Assembly: GCA_031216915.1 (NCBI GenBank)
Contig: CM062296.1
Location: forward strand, 451,856,287 to 451,920,286
Reading direction: 5' to 3'
From: Pictodentalium vernedei
Taxonomy: Eukaryota; Mollusca; Scaphopoda; Dentaliida; Dentaliidae
DNA length: 64,000 bases
How positions within the stretch are numbered: position 1 is the stretch's first letter; each line of letters opens with the position of its first letter. Position numbers and translations under genes: made by a program. Shown piece after piece: positions 10,160 through 20,189 of the stretch. The notes beneath the pieces are model-generated. The model made no database searches. It was not told where the DNA came from and saw only the letters and a list, made by a program, of their open reading frames with translations.

Positions 10160-10445
10160 TTACCTGATATTTGACCAATGTTACAATTTGCTATGAAGGG
10201 TAGACCGACTTTGCATCTCGGCGACTAACTGTTGATTCGGTAACTGTCAAAATCACTCACTTACTAACCCGGAAAGTTCGGGGTTAGCAGCGGATGAAGG
10301 CATGTGTTCTCCCGACGCCCAGTACGCCGCAAGACACTGTGCCCTTTTGCTCCCACCTGGAAATTTGGTATTAAGTTTATTGGGGAAGAACACAACTCTG
10401 ATGTCGATAACATTTTCTATCAGTCAGCCATGTTGTAATCAAACA
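10160..10445. repeat. repeat I, copy 2
   Basis: Shares TTACCTGATATTTGACCAAT, GATGTCGATAACATTTTCTA and TCAGTCAGCC with 5521-5640. The middle includes GGAAAGTTCGGGGTTAGCAG and CGCCCAGTACGCCGCAAGAC, the latter SINE-like. It abuts the left end of family E. Confidence 0.5.
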
Positions 10446-12486
10446 TTTTATTACCTGCCTGTTCTATGAAATCCCCACCTACAGCAACACTTGACCGTGC
10501 GAAAAATGAAAATCGGTTAGGAACATATGTGCGGAATGGAAATCGTTATCGGACTACGTTTAAAAAGAAGTGAAATTTCATTGGAATTTTCCACAAATCG
10601 TGTGCCACAATTACAATTTGAATCGCTAGCGATAGCTAAAAGTCATCTTCCGAGTTCCAAATGTGTTCTATGTGCCAGTAGGCACATAGAACACATTGGG
10701 ACTCAGGGGAGGAAATAGTAACACGGGTTCTCCTCGCAAATTTGGTTTGCAATAAAATGTGTTCTTTTTGTTGATAGATGTCAAATGAATTGACGAGTGT
10801 TCTTATAAATATTGTTTTTATAGACGCGAAGGCGTGTAATAAACCCAGAACGACACACTTGTGTGAAAGGGTTAATCGAGATGGCACGTGTGTCATCGCG
10901 AAGGATAAAACTCGAGGCCTGCGGCATCTCTTAGTGTATTTCGGGCAGTGAGTCTCAAGCGGATAAAAACAGCACCAAAACTAATTCTTTTTCCTCCGTT
11001 CACCATATTGGCCCGTCATATGTTATTGCTTAAAATAATGGTTAACCATTTGAACCCTGATGATATAATCCATGCCAGCTAAATGCCAGCGGTTGGAGTA
11101 GGGCCGAAGCCAGTGGGGGCAAGGGGAGGGGGCGAACTGCCCTTGACAGTCTTCGTCGGAAATTTTCAATGGCCGTCGTCAAAAATTTCTTACCGACAAC
11201 GTCTAGTCGTACTGATGCGTATTTCTAATACATTCACTCGATCGTTCGATAATATTCCGAATATTGCCAAAAGATCGAGATAATCAGTCGGAATTGAACA
11301 CGACATTATAGTCCTTTTCTGCATTACAGTCTATCTGCAAAACTCCCGATTACTCGCTCATTCTCAGATGCACCGAAAAACCACCTTATCTTATCGTAAT
11401 GAGCTGCTAGAAAAGCCGGATATCATAAGCCAAGATACTCTAGAATCGTTATCAGAGGCTTGTCTTTTAAAAAACAATGGGAGGGGCAACGCACTAGATG
11501 GGGAAAAGAATGGGAGGGCATCGCCCCTGAGTAGCGACCCCTCCCATACTTTCCCCAGGCCCCACCTCGAAACTACGCACCTCAGGTATGACTTCGACAT
11601 ACAACTGCCACTTCGCCCCCCCCCCCCCTCCCCCCACCCTATGCCGGGTGATTTTAACGCTCCTAGCTTCGAGCCTGAATTAGAGGAGGCCATATTTGAT
11701 TTTTGAGAAAAGATCAATTATTACTTTCAACGAGAAGCTCTATCTACTATACGAATGGTCTGGGGAACCACTAAGTTATGGATTCAGGTCGTATCACGTT
11801 ACTGGCTGGAAAATGGGATCTTTAGATCAAACAGTTAAAGTGCAAACAAAGGTCTGTCTTACTTACCGAATCGATTTGTATGAAATCTAGACGTTAAAAT
11901 TCTTACTTGAACAATGCTGCATGCATATAATAAATACAAATATATCCATTACACTGAGTGGGTATGTTGCTCTAACCCATTAGCCCATCATGTTTTCTCC
12001 TCTCCGGAGTGCCTTTAGTGGTTTTTCGATGAGACTAAAATCCCACTAAAACTACAAAATAATTGTGAATTAACCAATTAACGAGAACGAAGAGAGATTT
12101 TTTTTTATCTTAGAGCAGATGCGTGTACTAGTCGATATTACTCTTTTATTATATTTCTTCCCTTGAAAGTATGTAAAGTGATCGCAGAAGCGGTATTTTT
12201 TGTCTCCATCGGATCAAGATAGGATTGAAATCTGTTTGCGACACATTCACACCTACTGGAAAATAGAACACATTGGAACTCAAGGGACGATTTCAGCTAC
12301 AGCTAGCGATTCAAACTGTTATTGCGTTGCATGATTTGTAGAAAATTCTAGTGAAATATCGCTTCTATTTAAAAATAGTCCGTCAACGATTTCCGTTCCG
12401 CACATATGTGCGGAACAGATTTTCATTTTCCGCATAGTTTAGTGTTGCTGAAGATGGAGATTACATAGAACTGGCGTGTAATAAAA
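10446..12486. mobile_element. family E composite with ~200 bp inverted ends
   Basis: The left arm (10446-10650) starts TTTTATTACCTGCCTGTTCT and includes AACATATGTGCGGAATGG and CGCTAGCGATAGCT. The right arm (12289-12486) is its inverse and ends AACTGGCGTGTAATAAAA. A complete hairpin core sits at 10650-10711. A second half core (TAGAACACATTGGAACTC) sits at 12264-12287, in direct orientation to the first. The inner 1.5 kb (10712-12253) has no coding potential that I recognise; a 112-codon frame at 11368-11706 contains a C-run and no domain. It is either a large non-autonomous element or a hairpin MITE opened by an insertion. Confidence 0.55.
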
Positions 12487-12489
12487 ATC

Positions 12490-13178
12490 ATATCTTCAGT
12501 ATTGAAAATACATAGAGAAAACATATGTTTTTAAATGGATACCATATTTATTTACGGTAACCACTCAAAAAACATAGGTATTCTTTTATTATATGGGTTG
12601 GTCATTATGAAGAAAATCTTACTGATTCAAGTCCAAATTTATGCAAAGCAATTGCTTCGAAGGCGACAAACAAACGTTTCGGTTTATAAGCCAACAAGAG
12701 ATATACAAAAAAAAACTGCTCTCAGCAGCGAAAACCTACACAGAAACCAACATTCAAGCTGTGTTGCCTATTATCTTGCTACGTTCGATACACTGGATAC
12801 ACCACTGCCTCAGGTAACTGGATTATTTTATTTAAAATTAGAATTATGATATTTTCAGCAACGATAATATGGGAAGTCGAAAAGTAAACATTGCAACGTA
12901 TGTAACACATACGCCATCGAAATTACCAGTGACTGCTTTGAAATGTTGTGTATGTATGCATAGAATGATTGTTACGTATTGTGAACTGAACAACAAAAAC
13001 GTTGCGAAAAGAGAACGTTCAACAGCTAAGTCTATTTAAAGGTGTGGTGGTTGAATGATACTGAATGATATTATTACCAAGAAGACCATTCTAGCATCGT
13101 ATACTCCTTCAAGTTACAAAAAGTAGCGAAACAAGATTTGGACGTCAGAATCTTCCTGCACGAATGCCAATTTCAGAA
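12490..13178. other. unassigned stretch
   Basis: AT-rich. A 104-codon frame (12535-12849) lacks recognisable motifs. Confidence 0.4.
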
Positions 13179-13179
13179 A

Positions 13180-13416
13180 ATAACGGCCAAAACCGGTCAG
13201 CTCTGTTCACAAAAATCGACAATTAATTTTTATTACTTTTTCATTTTTTGTCTCAAAACATAGGTTATGACCCCCTCATTGGAGCGAGCTCGTCGAGCTC
13301 GTTCCAATGAGGGGTCATAACCTATGTTTTTGAGACAACAAATGAAAAAAATTAGATATTCAAGACTTTTTTTTTTTGCAAGTGTCGTCTGCTTTTCATG
13401 TTAGGTAAAGGGTTAA
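13180..13416. mobile_element. family B hairpin MITE, copy 5 (left end lost)
   Basis: Begins within the arm at AACGGCCAAAACCGGTCAG and has the complete core and right arm. It ends GTTAGGTAAAGGG before TTAA (13413-13416). Confidence 0.75.
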
Positions 13417-13419
13417 TGT

Positions 13420-14280
13420 TTGAATTTTAATTGAAATTTCATTGCAAGTCTACAAACATCGTTCTGCTCTTGAGTTGAATCGTTTTTAAAAATTTACTTG
13501 CCCGGTATAGTATGCGGAGAGTGAGTTTATTGCAACAACTGGCGGGTCGGTTGAAGTTACGAAAAAGGTCAGAAGCAGTCATATTTTATGGACGAGTTTT
13601 GGAAGCACGTTCAAAGTTTCAGCTAAAGGACCCGTGGCTTCAACGCCGGTTAACCATTTGAAACGTTACATTTATAAAGCTACTGCCCAAAATATGAGCA
13701 TTTTTCGGGATGGTAAATCCTCTCCATAGAGGTGTTCAGTAATATCTGAGTCATGATACACTGCAAAGACCGGAATAGCTAAATGTGACCCAAAACAACA
13801 ACAACAACAAATAACAACACAAAACAAGAACAAACCAGTGACAGTACCATATCATAAGTTGGCCTATACATATTTGTTCTTCATGTGACAGGAATTTGAT
13901 TACAAAATTATGCATCATGCATATGGACCTAGTAAAATTGCCTGAAAAATTCTCTTAAAAAGGAAAGTTTAGAGTGCCATCATCTTTAGGCACCTGCTTT
14001 CGGAGCTTGTTGACATTTCGTTCAATCCGAAGAGAATGTACAGTTTCTTGGAGAGGGCAGGTTTTTAGGTAACGATAAGAAAATATCTGTTAACTTTTTA
14101 CTTTATTACATGCCCATGCAGTCTCTCTTATGCAATACGGCGTGCAATACGGCTGTGCAATACGGAATTCCGTATTGCACACCAACCTGTTCCAACCGGG
14201 ACTATTTTTATGCAATGTGACTGCATAAAGTGCATGGTGTTTACCACCGTTGATAGAAAACAAAATTAGGTCAGTAGGTG
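13420..14280. other. unassigned stretch with a 26 bp perfect palindrome
   Basis: Mostly unassigned. 14155-14180 is a perfect palindrome whose half is GTGCAATACGGAA, next to two further TGCAATACGG copies (14141, 14153), giving a short cluster of TGCAATACGG words. A CAA-rich low-complexity patch lies near 13795-13815. Confidence 0.5.
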
Positions 14281-14476
14281 CTTGGGTCATGTAATAAATA
14301 CAAAACCACATGTATGTTTCAATGAGTCGTTTTGTATTCAATTCGTCAGATGTGCGTAGAAAGAAAACGTCTCGACCTTCGGTCTCGACGTTTTCTTCCT
14401 ACACACATCTGACTCATTGAATACAAAACGACTCATTGAAACATACTTGTAGTTTTGTCTATGTATTAAAGACAAG
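14281..14476. repeat. 196 bp foldback element
   Basis: ATGTTTCAATGAGTCGTTTT and CAGATGTGCGTAGAAAGAAA on the left are answered by their complements on the right, around a GACC-TTC-GGTC tip near 14377. The outermost arms (ACAAAACCACATG / ACTTGTAGTTTTGT) are more diverged. It does not recur in the window, and its ends are uncertain. Confidence 0.65.
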
Positions 14477-14516
14477 TCCAGATCTTGACAGAGCAATGGT
14501 CTGTACAAAATAGAAA

Positions 14517-14830
14517 TTAAGTCACAAAGAATAAGCGAAATGTTAAAGCGGTTCTGATGTGTTTAAAATTCTTAGTGCATAATACTTGAGTTTTTTTACG
14601 AATTATACTCACTGAACTGATGCGTTTTCCAGTAATACCCTGTGGTAAAAAGCCTCGGGGAGCCCTTTTATATTTCCAACAGTTTATAGTATCAAAGTAT
14701 TTCTTGGCAATATCAAAAGACACTTAGTTAGTTCAGCATTATACAATACGGAGGGCAGTTCAAGCAAACTCCCCTACTTTGTGTCTGAGGCCTAATATCT
14801 AGGCAAAAGGAAAAGCCGAATTCTTTTACG
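14517..14830. other. unassigned stretch
   Basis: A 68-codon minus frame only. No repeat is recognised. Confidence 0.4.
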
Positions 14831-14833
14831 TGA

Positions 14834-15074
14834 TTAACCCTTTTAACTATGGTGGTATCTTCCATGTCAGTTCATTGACAGCAATTTGGAAGAGTCCGCA
14901 TTTATTATTTGGGGGAAGGCCAATTAATATTTTCAACGTGCAACCGTTGGGCTGCACGTTGAAAATATTAATTGTTCTACCCACACATTCACTCAGCATC
15001 CATCCTACTTAAAGCAGCTATGACGTATCATGCTTCTGGGCCGAAAAAGCGGCCGCTCGGGTTCAAAGGATTAA
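14834..15074. mobile_element. family A hairpin MITE, copy 3
   Basis: 233 bp between TTAA (14834-14837) and TTAA (15071-15074). The ends are CCCTTTTAAC and GTTCAAAGGA. The core is AATATTTTCAACGTGCAACC, answered by GGCTGCACGTTGAAAATATT. The subterminal GGCCGCTTTTCGGCC-like motif (AAAAAGCGGCCGC) is kept. Confidence 0.85.
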
Positions 15075-15520
15075 TAGGCAAACAAAACAACTGTTTGCCC
15101 ACTTTGTCTAGGCCTGAAATAATACTCTGGGGTAACTAAAATTTCCAAAGAAATGAAATCAAGGGTTCAAATTAATAACAAAGGTAAATGGGTTGAAATA
15201 TTCTTGTGGTAACCCTACAACTTACTTTCCTTGCCATTGTAGGTTTAATAATGTCACTCAGCACTTCTTCTCAAACAGTTGTGAAAAATTATAACCCAAA
15301 TATACCACCTGCAGTATATGGAGAGTTCTTTCCACTAAAACACCCATGCAGTGGATATTCTACCCAGGCAATAATTGTCGATACCAATGACAACTTATAA
15401 GAAAGGCAAGCACACTTTTTGTCTTAGTGGAAACTCTACTCCCCACTACTCCCATGTGTTCTAGTGATAATTTATTCTCCATGTAAGCAGCTCGTCAATG
15501 ACTGGTACAATCAGTGGCCA
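15075..15520. other. unassigned stretch
   Basis: A 64-codon frame (15206-15400) without a known domain. Nothing else is recognised. Confidence 0.4.
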
Positions 15521-15524
15521 ATAC

Positions 15525-15745
15525 TATAAACCTTTTACAGTTGTATTTTCTAGAATTGTATTTTCTAGTTATGACTTTAATGGGTTAAAATGAGCTATTA
15601 GCATTTTCAAAGATATGGCAATTTGCCAGTTGGCAAATTGCCACATCTATTAAAATGTTAATGATTCATTTTAGTATGTTATTCTAATAGGTAGGAAATA
15701 CAATTCTAGAAAATACAACTGTAAACGTTTTACAGTATTGGCTCC
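15525..15745. repeat. 220 bp foldback element
   Basis: Outer arms TTTTACAGTTGTATTTTCTA and its complement near 15705-15735 enclose a tip GGCAATTTGCC-AGTT-GGCAAATTGCC (about 15618-15643). Left of the tip a second GTATTTTCTAG is a local duplication. It is single-copy in the window and the ends are unresolved. Confidence 0.65.
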
Positions 15746-16060
15746 TGCATGTTTGACAGGTATCAATTCACTTGTACTCAGCATAATGACCACTACAATA
15801 TCTCATCTTGAAACTCAAAGTAATTTTATTTGGACACTTCAAAACAACCATTGTTACATTCAGACAACACTGCAAATAAGTAGCCTGGCTATTGACAGAC
15901 TCAACTTGCACGTTTGACTGGAAACAGTTACCTATCTGGCATCAAGACTAGAACAATTCTTGAATCTGAATATGGGTCAAAAACATCACAAGGATGTCAA
16001 TCTGTAGTAGGCTGAATCAAGACTAAATTCTAGTTTTTTCTCTTCTATAAAGCTTTCCCA
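15746..16060. other. unassigned stretch
   Basis: No feature recognised. Confidence 0.4.
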
Positions 16061-16299
16061 TAACCCTTTGAACCAAGGTGGTATCTTCCATGTCAGTTCA
16101 ATGAGAGCAGTTGGAAGAACGCAGATTAACTATTTGGGGTAGACCTATTAATATTTTCAACGTGCAGCCGTTAGGCTGCACGTTGAAAATATTAATTGTT
16201 CTCCTCCACACATTCACTCAGCAGCCATCAAACTTAAGGAAATTATGACGTATTATGCTTCTGGGCCGGAAAAGCGGCCGATCGGGTTCAAAGGGTTAA
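16061..16299. mobile_element. family A hairpin MITE, copy 4
   Basis: The left flank is ATAA (decayed TTAA), then CCCTTTGAACC. The right end is GGTTCAAAGGG before TTAA (16296-16299). The hairpin core is intact (TTCAACGTGCAGCCGTTAGG region) and the arms contain CCGGAAAAGCGGCCGATC. Confidence 0.85.
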
Positions 16300-16502
16300 A
16301 AGATAAGAAAAAAGTTATTGTAATCTGTATATACAATTTATATATTATAACGTAACATGCTACAGACCACCCCTGAAATTTAGGAAGAGAAAATGATAAG
16401 AATTTTACAAACATAAACTATTCATCATCCAAATAGTTCTTTGCTTGGATGAACGAGACCCCCAATGCCAAGCTTCACTCAGGTGTACTTACCAGTGGTG
16501 GC

Positions 16503-16548
16503 GCCGGGGGGGGGGGGTACAGCCCCCCCCCCCCTCCCTTCGGAGAGG
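16503..16548. repeat. adjacent poly-G and poly-C runs
   Basis: A G run of about 11 and a C run of about 12, separated by TACAG, followed by CCTCCC. The pair can form a short G:C stem. G/C homopolymers recur in the window near 6515, 31187, 32116, 46080, 48837, 52972 and 55970. Confidence 0.6.
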
Positions 16549-16564
16549 TCCAGCCTCCCCCCTC

Positions 16565-17095
16565 ACTAAAATATCGCAGATTTTCTTGTTATTATATGGT
16601 ACGTGACATTTTACTGCGCAATATTCAGTCCAATTCGGCTGCAAACAGTTTCAAGAGAATAACAAAGATATGCTAATCGTACCTTCAAGGCGACGTACAA
16701 GGTGACGTCATGCGCCAAAGCGTAACGTCATATTGGATGCTATTGAAAAATGCATCGTGTGGACCTGAAAGTATTATTTTTCACTCGCGCAAGCGCTCGC
16801 GATAAATAGTCCACACTCATGAGAATGAGATAAAACCAGGATACTGACTGTAGATTTTCTTTTTATTATAGGCTACGAGACATTTTATTGCACAATATTC
16901 AGCCCAATTCGACCCAAATGCGTACGTTTCAAAACAATAACAAAGATCAGCTGATCGTTCCTTCGAGGCGACGTGATGCGACGTAGCGTGACGTCATTTT
17001 GGGAAGCTACTGGGGGATATTCCTCGATATCCATCGAGTGCATGGATATCGAGAAATATCTTTTAGCTAATTTGCTATAATTCACAGTCTAGCAT
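16565..17095. repeat. repeat F, copy 1 (inverse orientation)
   Basis: Two homologous blocks carry AAAATCTAC/GTAGATTTTC-type sequence, TTATTGCACAATATTCAGCC, AACAAAGATCAGCTGATCGT and TGACGTCA. Between them is a hairpin-like GTGTGGACCTGAAAG with CGCGCAAGCGCTCGC. The right end is a terminal hairpin, CTCGATATCCATCGAG...CATGGATATCGAG. Copies lie at 28495-28883, 48010-48695 and 57905-58570. The type is unknown. Confidence 0.7.
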
Positions 17096-17729
17096 AGAAT
17101 ATTTATCCTCGCGGCAGATAAACGCGATAATTTTTTTTTTACTTTTTGACATAGTCAACTGAGTCAGAAATTTTAATTTTTTTACGAATGAAAATAGACA
17201 AAACGATGGAATACACGGTCTGTTCCAAACATAAAATATAGTAGTTTCGATTATGGTTAGGGTACTTTTTCACCAAGATATGCGCCCTTGCTCATTGTTG
17301 TTGTCATGTCCTGTCGCGACAAATAGGATTTGAACGAGAATAGACGAAGTGAATTTTAGAAAGTTAACGTCATTCAGTCGCATATTCTTCGTCTCACATG
17401 ACCCTAAACAATTTGGATCGGTGCATAAAAAACAGAGTACATGACCTTCGAGATTCGGATTTGTCGTTCGTTTGGCACGAGACTCACCCGGTTTCCTGTG
17501 ATTAGCTATACGTAGTCGCGTCGCTAATTGTAATTTGACACCCTTCGCATAATGAACGACGACTCATAAAAATTACGAATGGTTAATAGCAGTCGTAAAT
17601 TCGTCGGCCGGTCAGAAACCTTTACGCAGAATTGACGACTACGAGTCCGTTTGTGTTTCGCAAGTTCCTCGTGTTGCGCGGCGATGAATGATTTGATTAG
17701 CAGTAAGAGATGGAAATTTGTGTCACATG
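17096..17729. other. unassigned stretch
   Basis: A 79-codon minus frame (17524-17763) runs into the foldback element. No domain or repeat is recognised. Confidence 0.4.
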
Positions 17730-18229
17730 CACTGCAAAAAATATAGGTTCTCTTTAGAACCAAAACTGGTTCTAATCTAGTCCCTGAGATGGAACCAGTT
17801 CTGTTTAAACAGTATTTATTTCAAATCAAAGATTAACATTAAATATTAACAGAATTAAACATAAATTGAGGGGGTTTCAGTTGTAAGTTTAGAGCTTAAA
17901 CGAGGTTGTCTCAAATCATTATTAAGCAAAGGAGATATGAACAGTTGGCATATCGAACCAGTTTGGGTTCTATACAGAAACAAAACTGGTTCGATATGCC
18001 AACTGTTCATATCTCCTTTGTTTCAAAATGTTTGGCGACTGCGTTGAATAAGCTCTAAGTTTACTGCTGAATCTACTTCAGTTCATGTAATATTCTGTTA
18101 AAATTGAATGCTAATCTTGGTAAATTTATTTGATTTGAAATAAATACTGTTTAAACAGAACTGGTTCCATCTCAGGGACAAGATTAGAACCAGTTTTGGT
18201 TCTGAAGAGAACCTATATTTTTTGCAGTG
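17730..18229. mobile_element. family G: 500 bp CACTG-ended foldback element
   Basis: The ends are CACTGCAAAAAATATAGG and its exact complement. The inverted arms run inward through TAGGTTCTCTT(T)AGAACCA and ACTGTTTAAACAGAACTGG. A second, near-perfect inner hairpin (about 17931-18021) has GGAGATATGAACAGTTGGCA in both arms. CACTG/CACTA termini are typical of the CMC (CACTA-Mirage-Chapaev) transposons, so it may be a non-autonomous member. Only a 2 bp TG is shared by the flanks. No coding sequence. Confidence 0.7.
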
Positions 18230-18329
18230 TGGTGATCACAGTTTATAAACGTAATCTTAAAGAGAACCCCAAAATTAAGTGTCTGAGAAACGCTCTCAAA
18301 CATTTTGCAATATGATATATCTGCGTGTT

Positions 18330-18765
18330 TTAATGAGAAGTCGTAATCGCAACTGCGGATAACGGACAGCTACAAATTCCACTGACGTAGTGTAGCGTCC
18401 GTTATTCACATCAGTCGTCGTTCTTTGTGCGAAAGGTGTCTGGTACAGTACAATCGCCGTGGATTGGTCGTAATCCACACGTGGGCAGTTATGTCCACGC
18501 ATGTGTTTACCAGCTTGTACATCATTAGCAAAATTTTAATTGATGAAGCACCGGGTGGTACCCGGTGCTTCATTAATTAAATTTTTGATGATTATTCCTG
18601 TAATTAGTGTTTGGAATCTAATATTATTGCGTCCGTGGAAATATTGCCCACGCGTGGAAAGTGACCAGTCCACGGCGACTGTACTGTATTCAAGACAAGT
18701 TTCTACGTGCACGCTGGAGCCAAGTACTTGCAAGCACCAGTTCGCGACAACCAGCGCCGTTTCAA
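18330..18765. repeat. 430 bp imperfect foldback element
   Basis: The tip is GATGAAGCACCGGGT-GGTACCCGGTGCTTC (about 18542-18572), continuing outward through ATTAGCAAAATTTTAATTGA. The outer arms pair GTACAATCGCCGTGGATTGG with CCAGTCCACGGCGACTGTAC and carry CCACACGTGGGCA / TGCCCACGCGTGG. Divergent arms suggest an old copy; ends are approximate. Confidence 0.65.
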
Positions 18766-18769
18766 ACCG

Positions 18770-19045
18770 TGAAGACAACTTCACACCCAGCTGGTCCCAC
18801 TCTCCAATGCTCCCAGAAGGAGCAACGTCAAAGCATAGAATAAAATAAGATTAGGAGAATACCGAAATCGTTTTATTGGGTGAGATGAAAACATGTTTTT
18901 GATCGTTGCTCCAGCTCACTTGAAAACATATTTTGCTACACTCTTGAAATAATTTTTAGGAGGTAGGGAGCATTTCGAACTTTGGGAGGGGGTACGGTCT
19001 TAGAAGGGACATACACAAAGTGCTATATCAGTGGTGGTTTATGTG
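18770..19045. other. unassigned stretch
   Basis: No feature recognised. Confidence 0.4.
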
Positions 19046-19047
19046 CC

Positions 19048-19258
19048 TTAAGCCTTTGAACCCGGGAGGCCGTTTTTTTCCATCTGGGAACATGATACGT
19101 CATATTTCACTAAGTAAGTTGGCAGCTAAGTTAAAAGGGGGGAGTGAACCAATCAATATTTTAAACATGCAGCCCCAAGGCCCAAATAATAAATATGGAC
19201 TCTTCCAGCTGTTCGATTGAACTGGCATGGAATATGCCACCAAGGTTCAAAGGGTTAA
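19048..19258. mobile_element. family A MITE, copy 5, one core arm deleted
   Basis: TTAA (19048-19051), then GCCTTTGAACCCGG. The right end is GTTCAAAGGG before TTAA (19255-19258). The left core arm is present (AATCAATATTTTAAACATGC), but the answering arm is missing after CCCCAAGG, so it can no longer form the family hairpin. Confidence 0.8.
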
Positions 19259-19331
19259 CGGCGACGAAGAAATGCAATACGCAAAGCAATGTTTGAGACT
19301 AACGGCTAACGCAACACTTTTTCGAAAAATT

Positions 19332-19383
19332 ACAGTTTTTGCTTCGTATTTATCAAATTTGTTAAATTTGAAGCCAAAACTGT
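19332..19383. repeat. short inverted repeat
   Basis: ACAGTTTTTGCTTCGTATTT pairs with the complement ending GAAGCCAAAACTGT around TTTGTTAAATT. About 52 bp, single copy. Confidence 0.6.
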
Positions 19384-19590
19384 GAAGTTTTCTCGACTTT
19401 GGAGGCCACGGAAGAGACAAATTGTATGAAGGAATCTTCGGTCACATCTTATGAGTAAAGAGTCCGTGCACCCCATTCCTGAAAATTATTGATAAGATTG
19501 CAATGACAACAACCCCAAGAGAGAATTTCAAAATTTTCAGGCGACTGCATTTGGGTCGTTGAAGACACCACTACCTATACCTCCTTCTTG

Positions 19591-19592
<2 letters not shown>

Positions 19593-19640
<48 letters not shown>

Positions 19641-19664
19641 CCTCTCTCTCCCGTTCTTCACTCT

Positions 19665-19726
<62 letters not shown>
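19593..19726. repeat. (CT)n microsatellite
   Basis: Two long CT tracts are separated by a short interruption (about 19636-19668) containing CCCGTTCTTCACTC. A spurious arginine/glutamate-rich frame on the minus strand comes from this repeat and is not a gene. Confidence 0.95.
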
Positions 19727-19728
<2 letters not shown>

Positions 19729-19749
19729 CACTACTACTACTACTTCTAC

Positions 19750-20185
19750 ATTTTGAAAACGTCTGGGGCTTATGCCTCCCCCACCTCGTTTCCCACTCCC
19801 TTGAATAATTTTGCTACCTTTTATAGATTACAGATTTATTAAAGATTTTTCATTTCGTAGAACAGAGAGAAATCAAACTATGCTTAACTGGAGAGTATTG
19901 GGGAAAGTCATATTAGTACTTTAGGGCACCCATAGTAGATTATATATACATAATTTATGGCTTCATTCCATTTCCCTATAGACGATTTGTAATGTAAATT
20001 CAATGTGATATGTTATTCTGCCGCCAGTAATTTAGCCCCAGGATCAATAAACTACCAGGATACCATCGTGGCTGTATGTCATATCAAAATAGTGATGTTC
20101 ATTTTGGAAATCATGATCTCTCCGATCGATTGTCATTTGTGTATGTACCACATGATATTATGGGACTCAGAAAGAAACAATGATC
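19750..20185. other. unassigned stretch
   Basis: No feature recognised before the retroelement fossil. Confidence 0.35.
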
Positions 20186-20189
20186 GAGA

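Noticed and set aside
19537-19842. Arg/Glu-rich and Leu/Ser-rich frames
   Set aside because: Both are translations of the (CT)n microsatellite.
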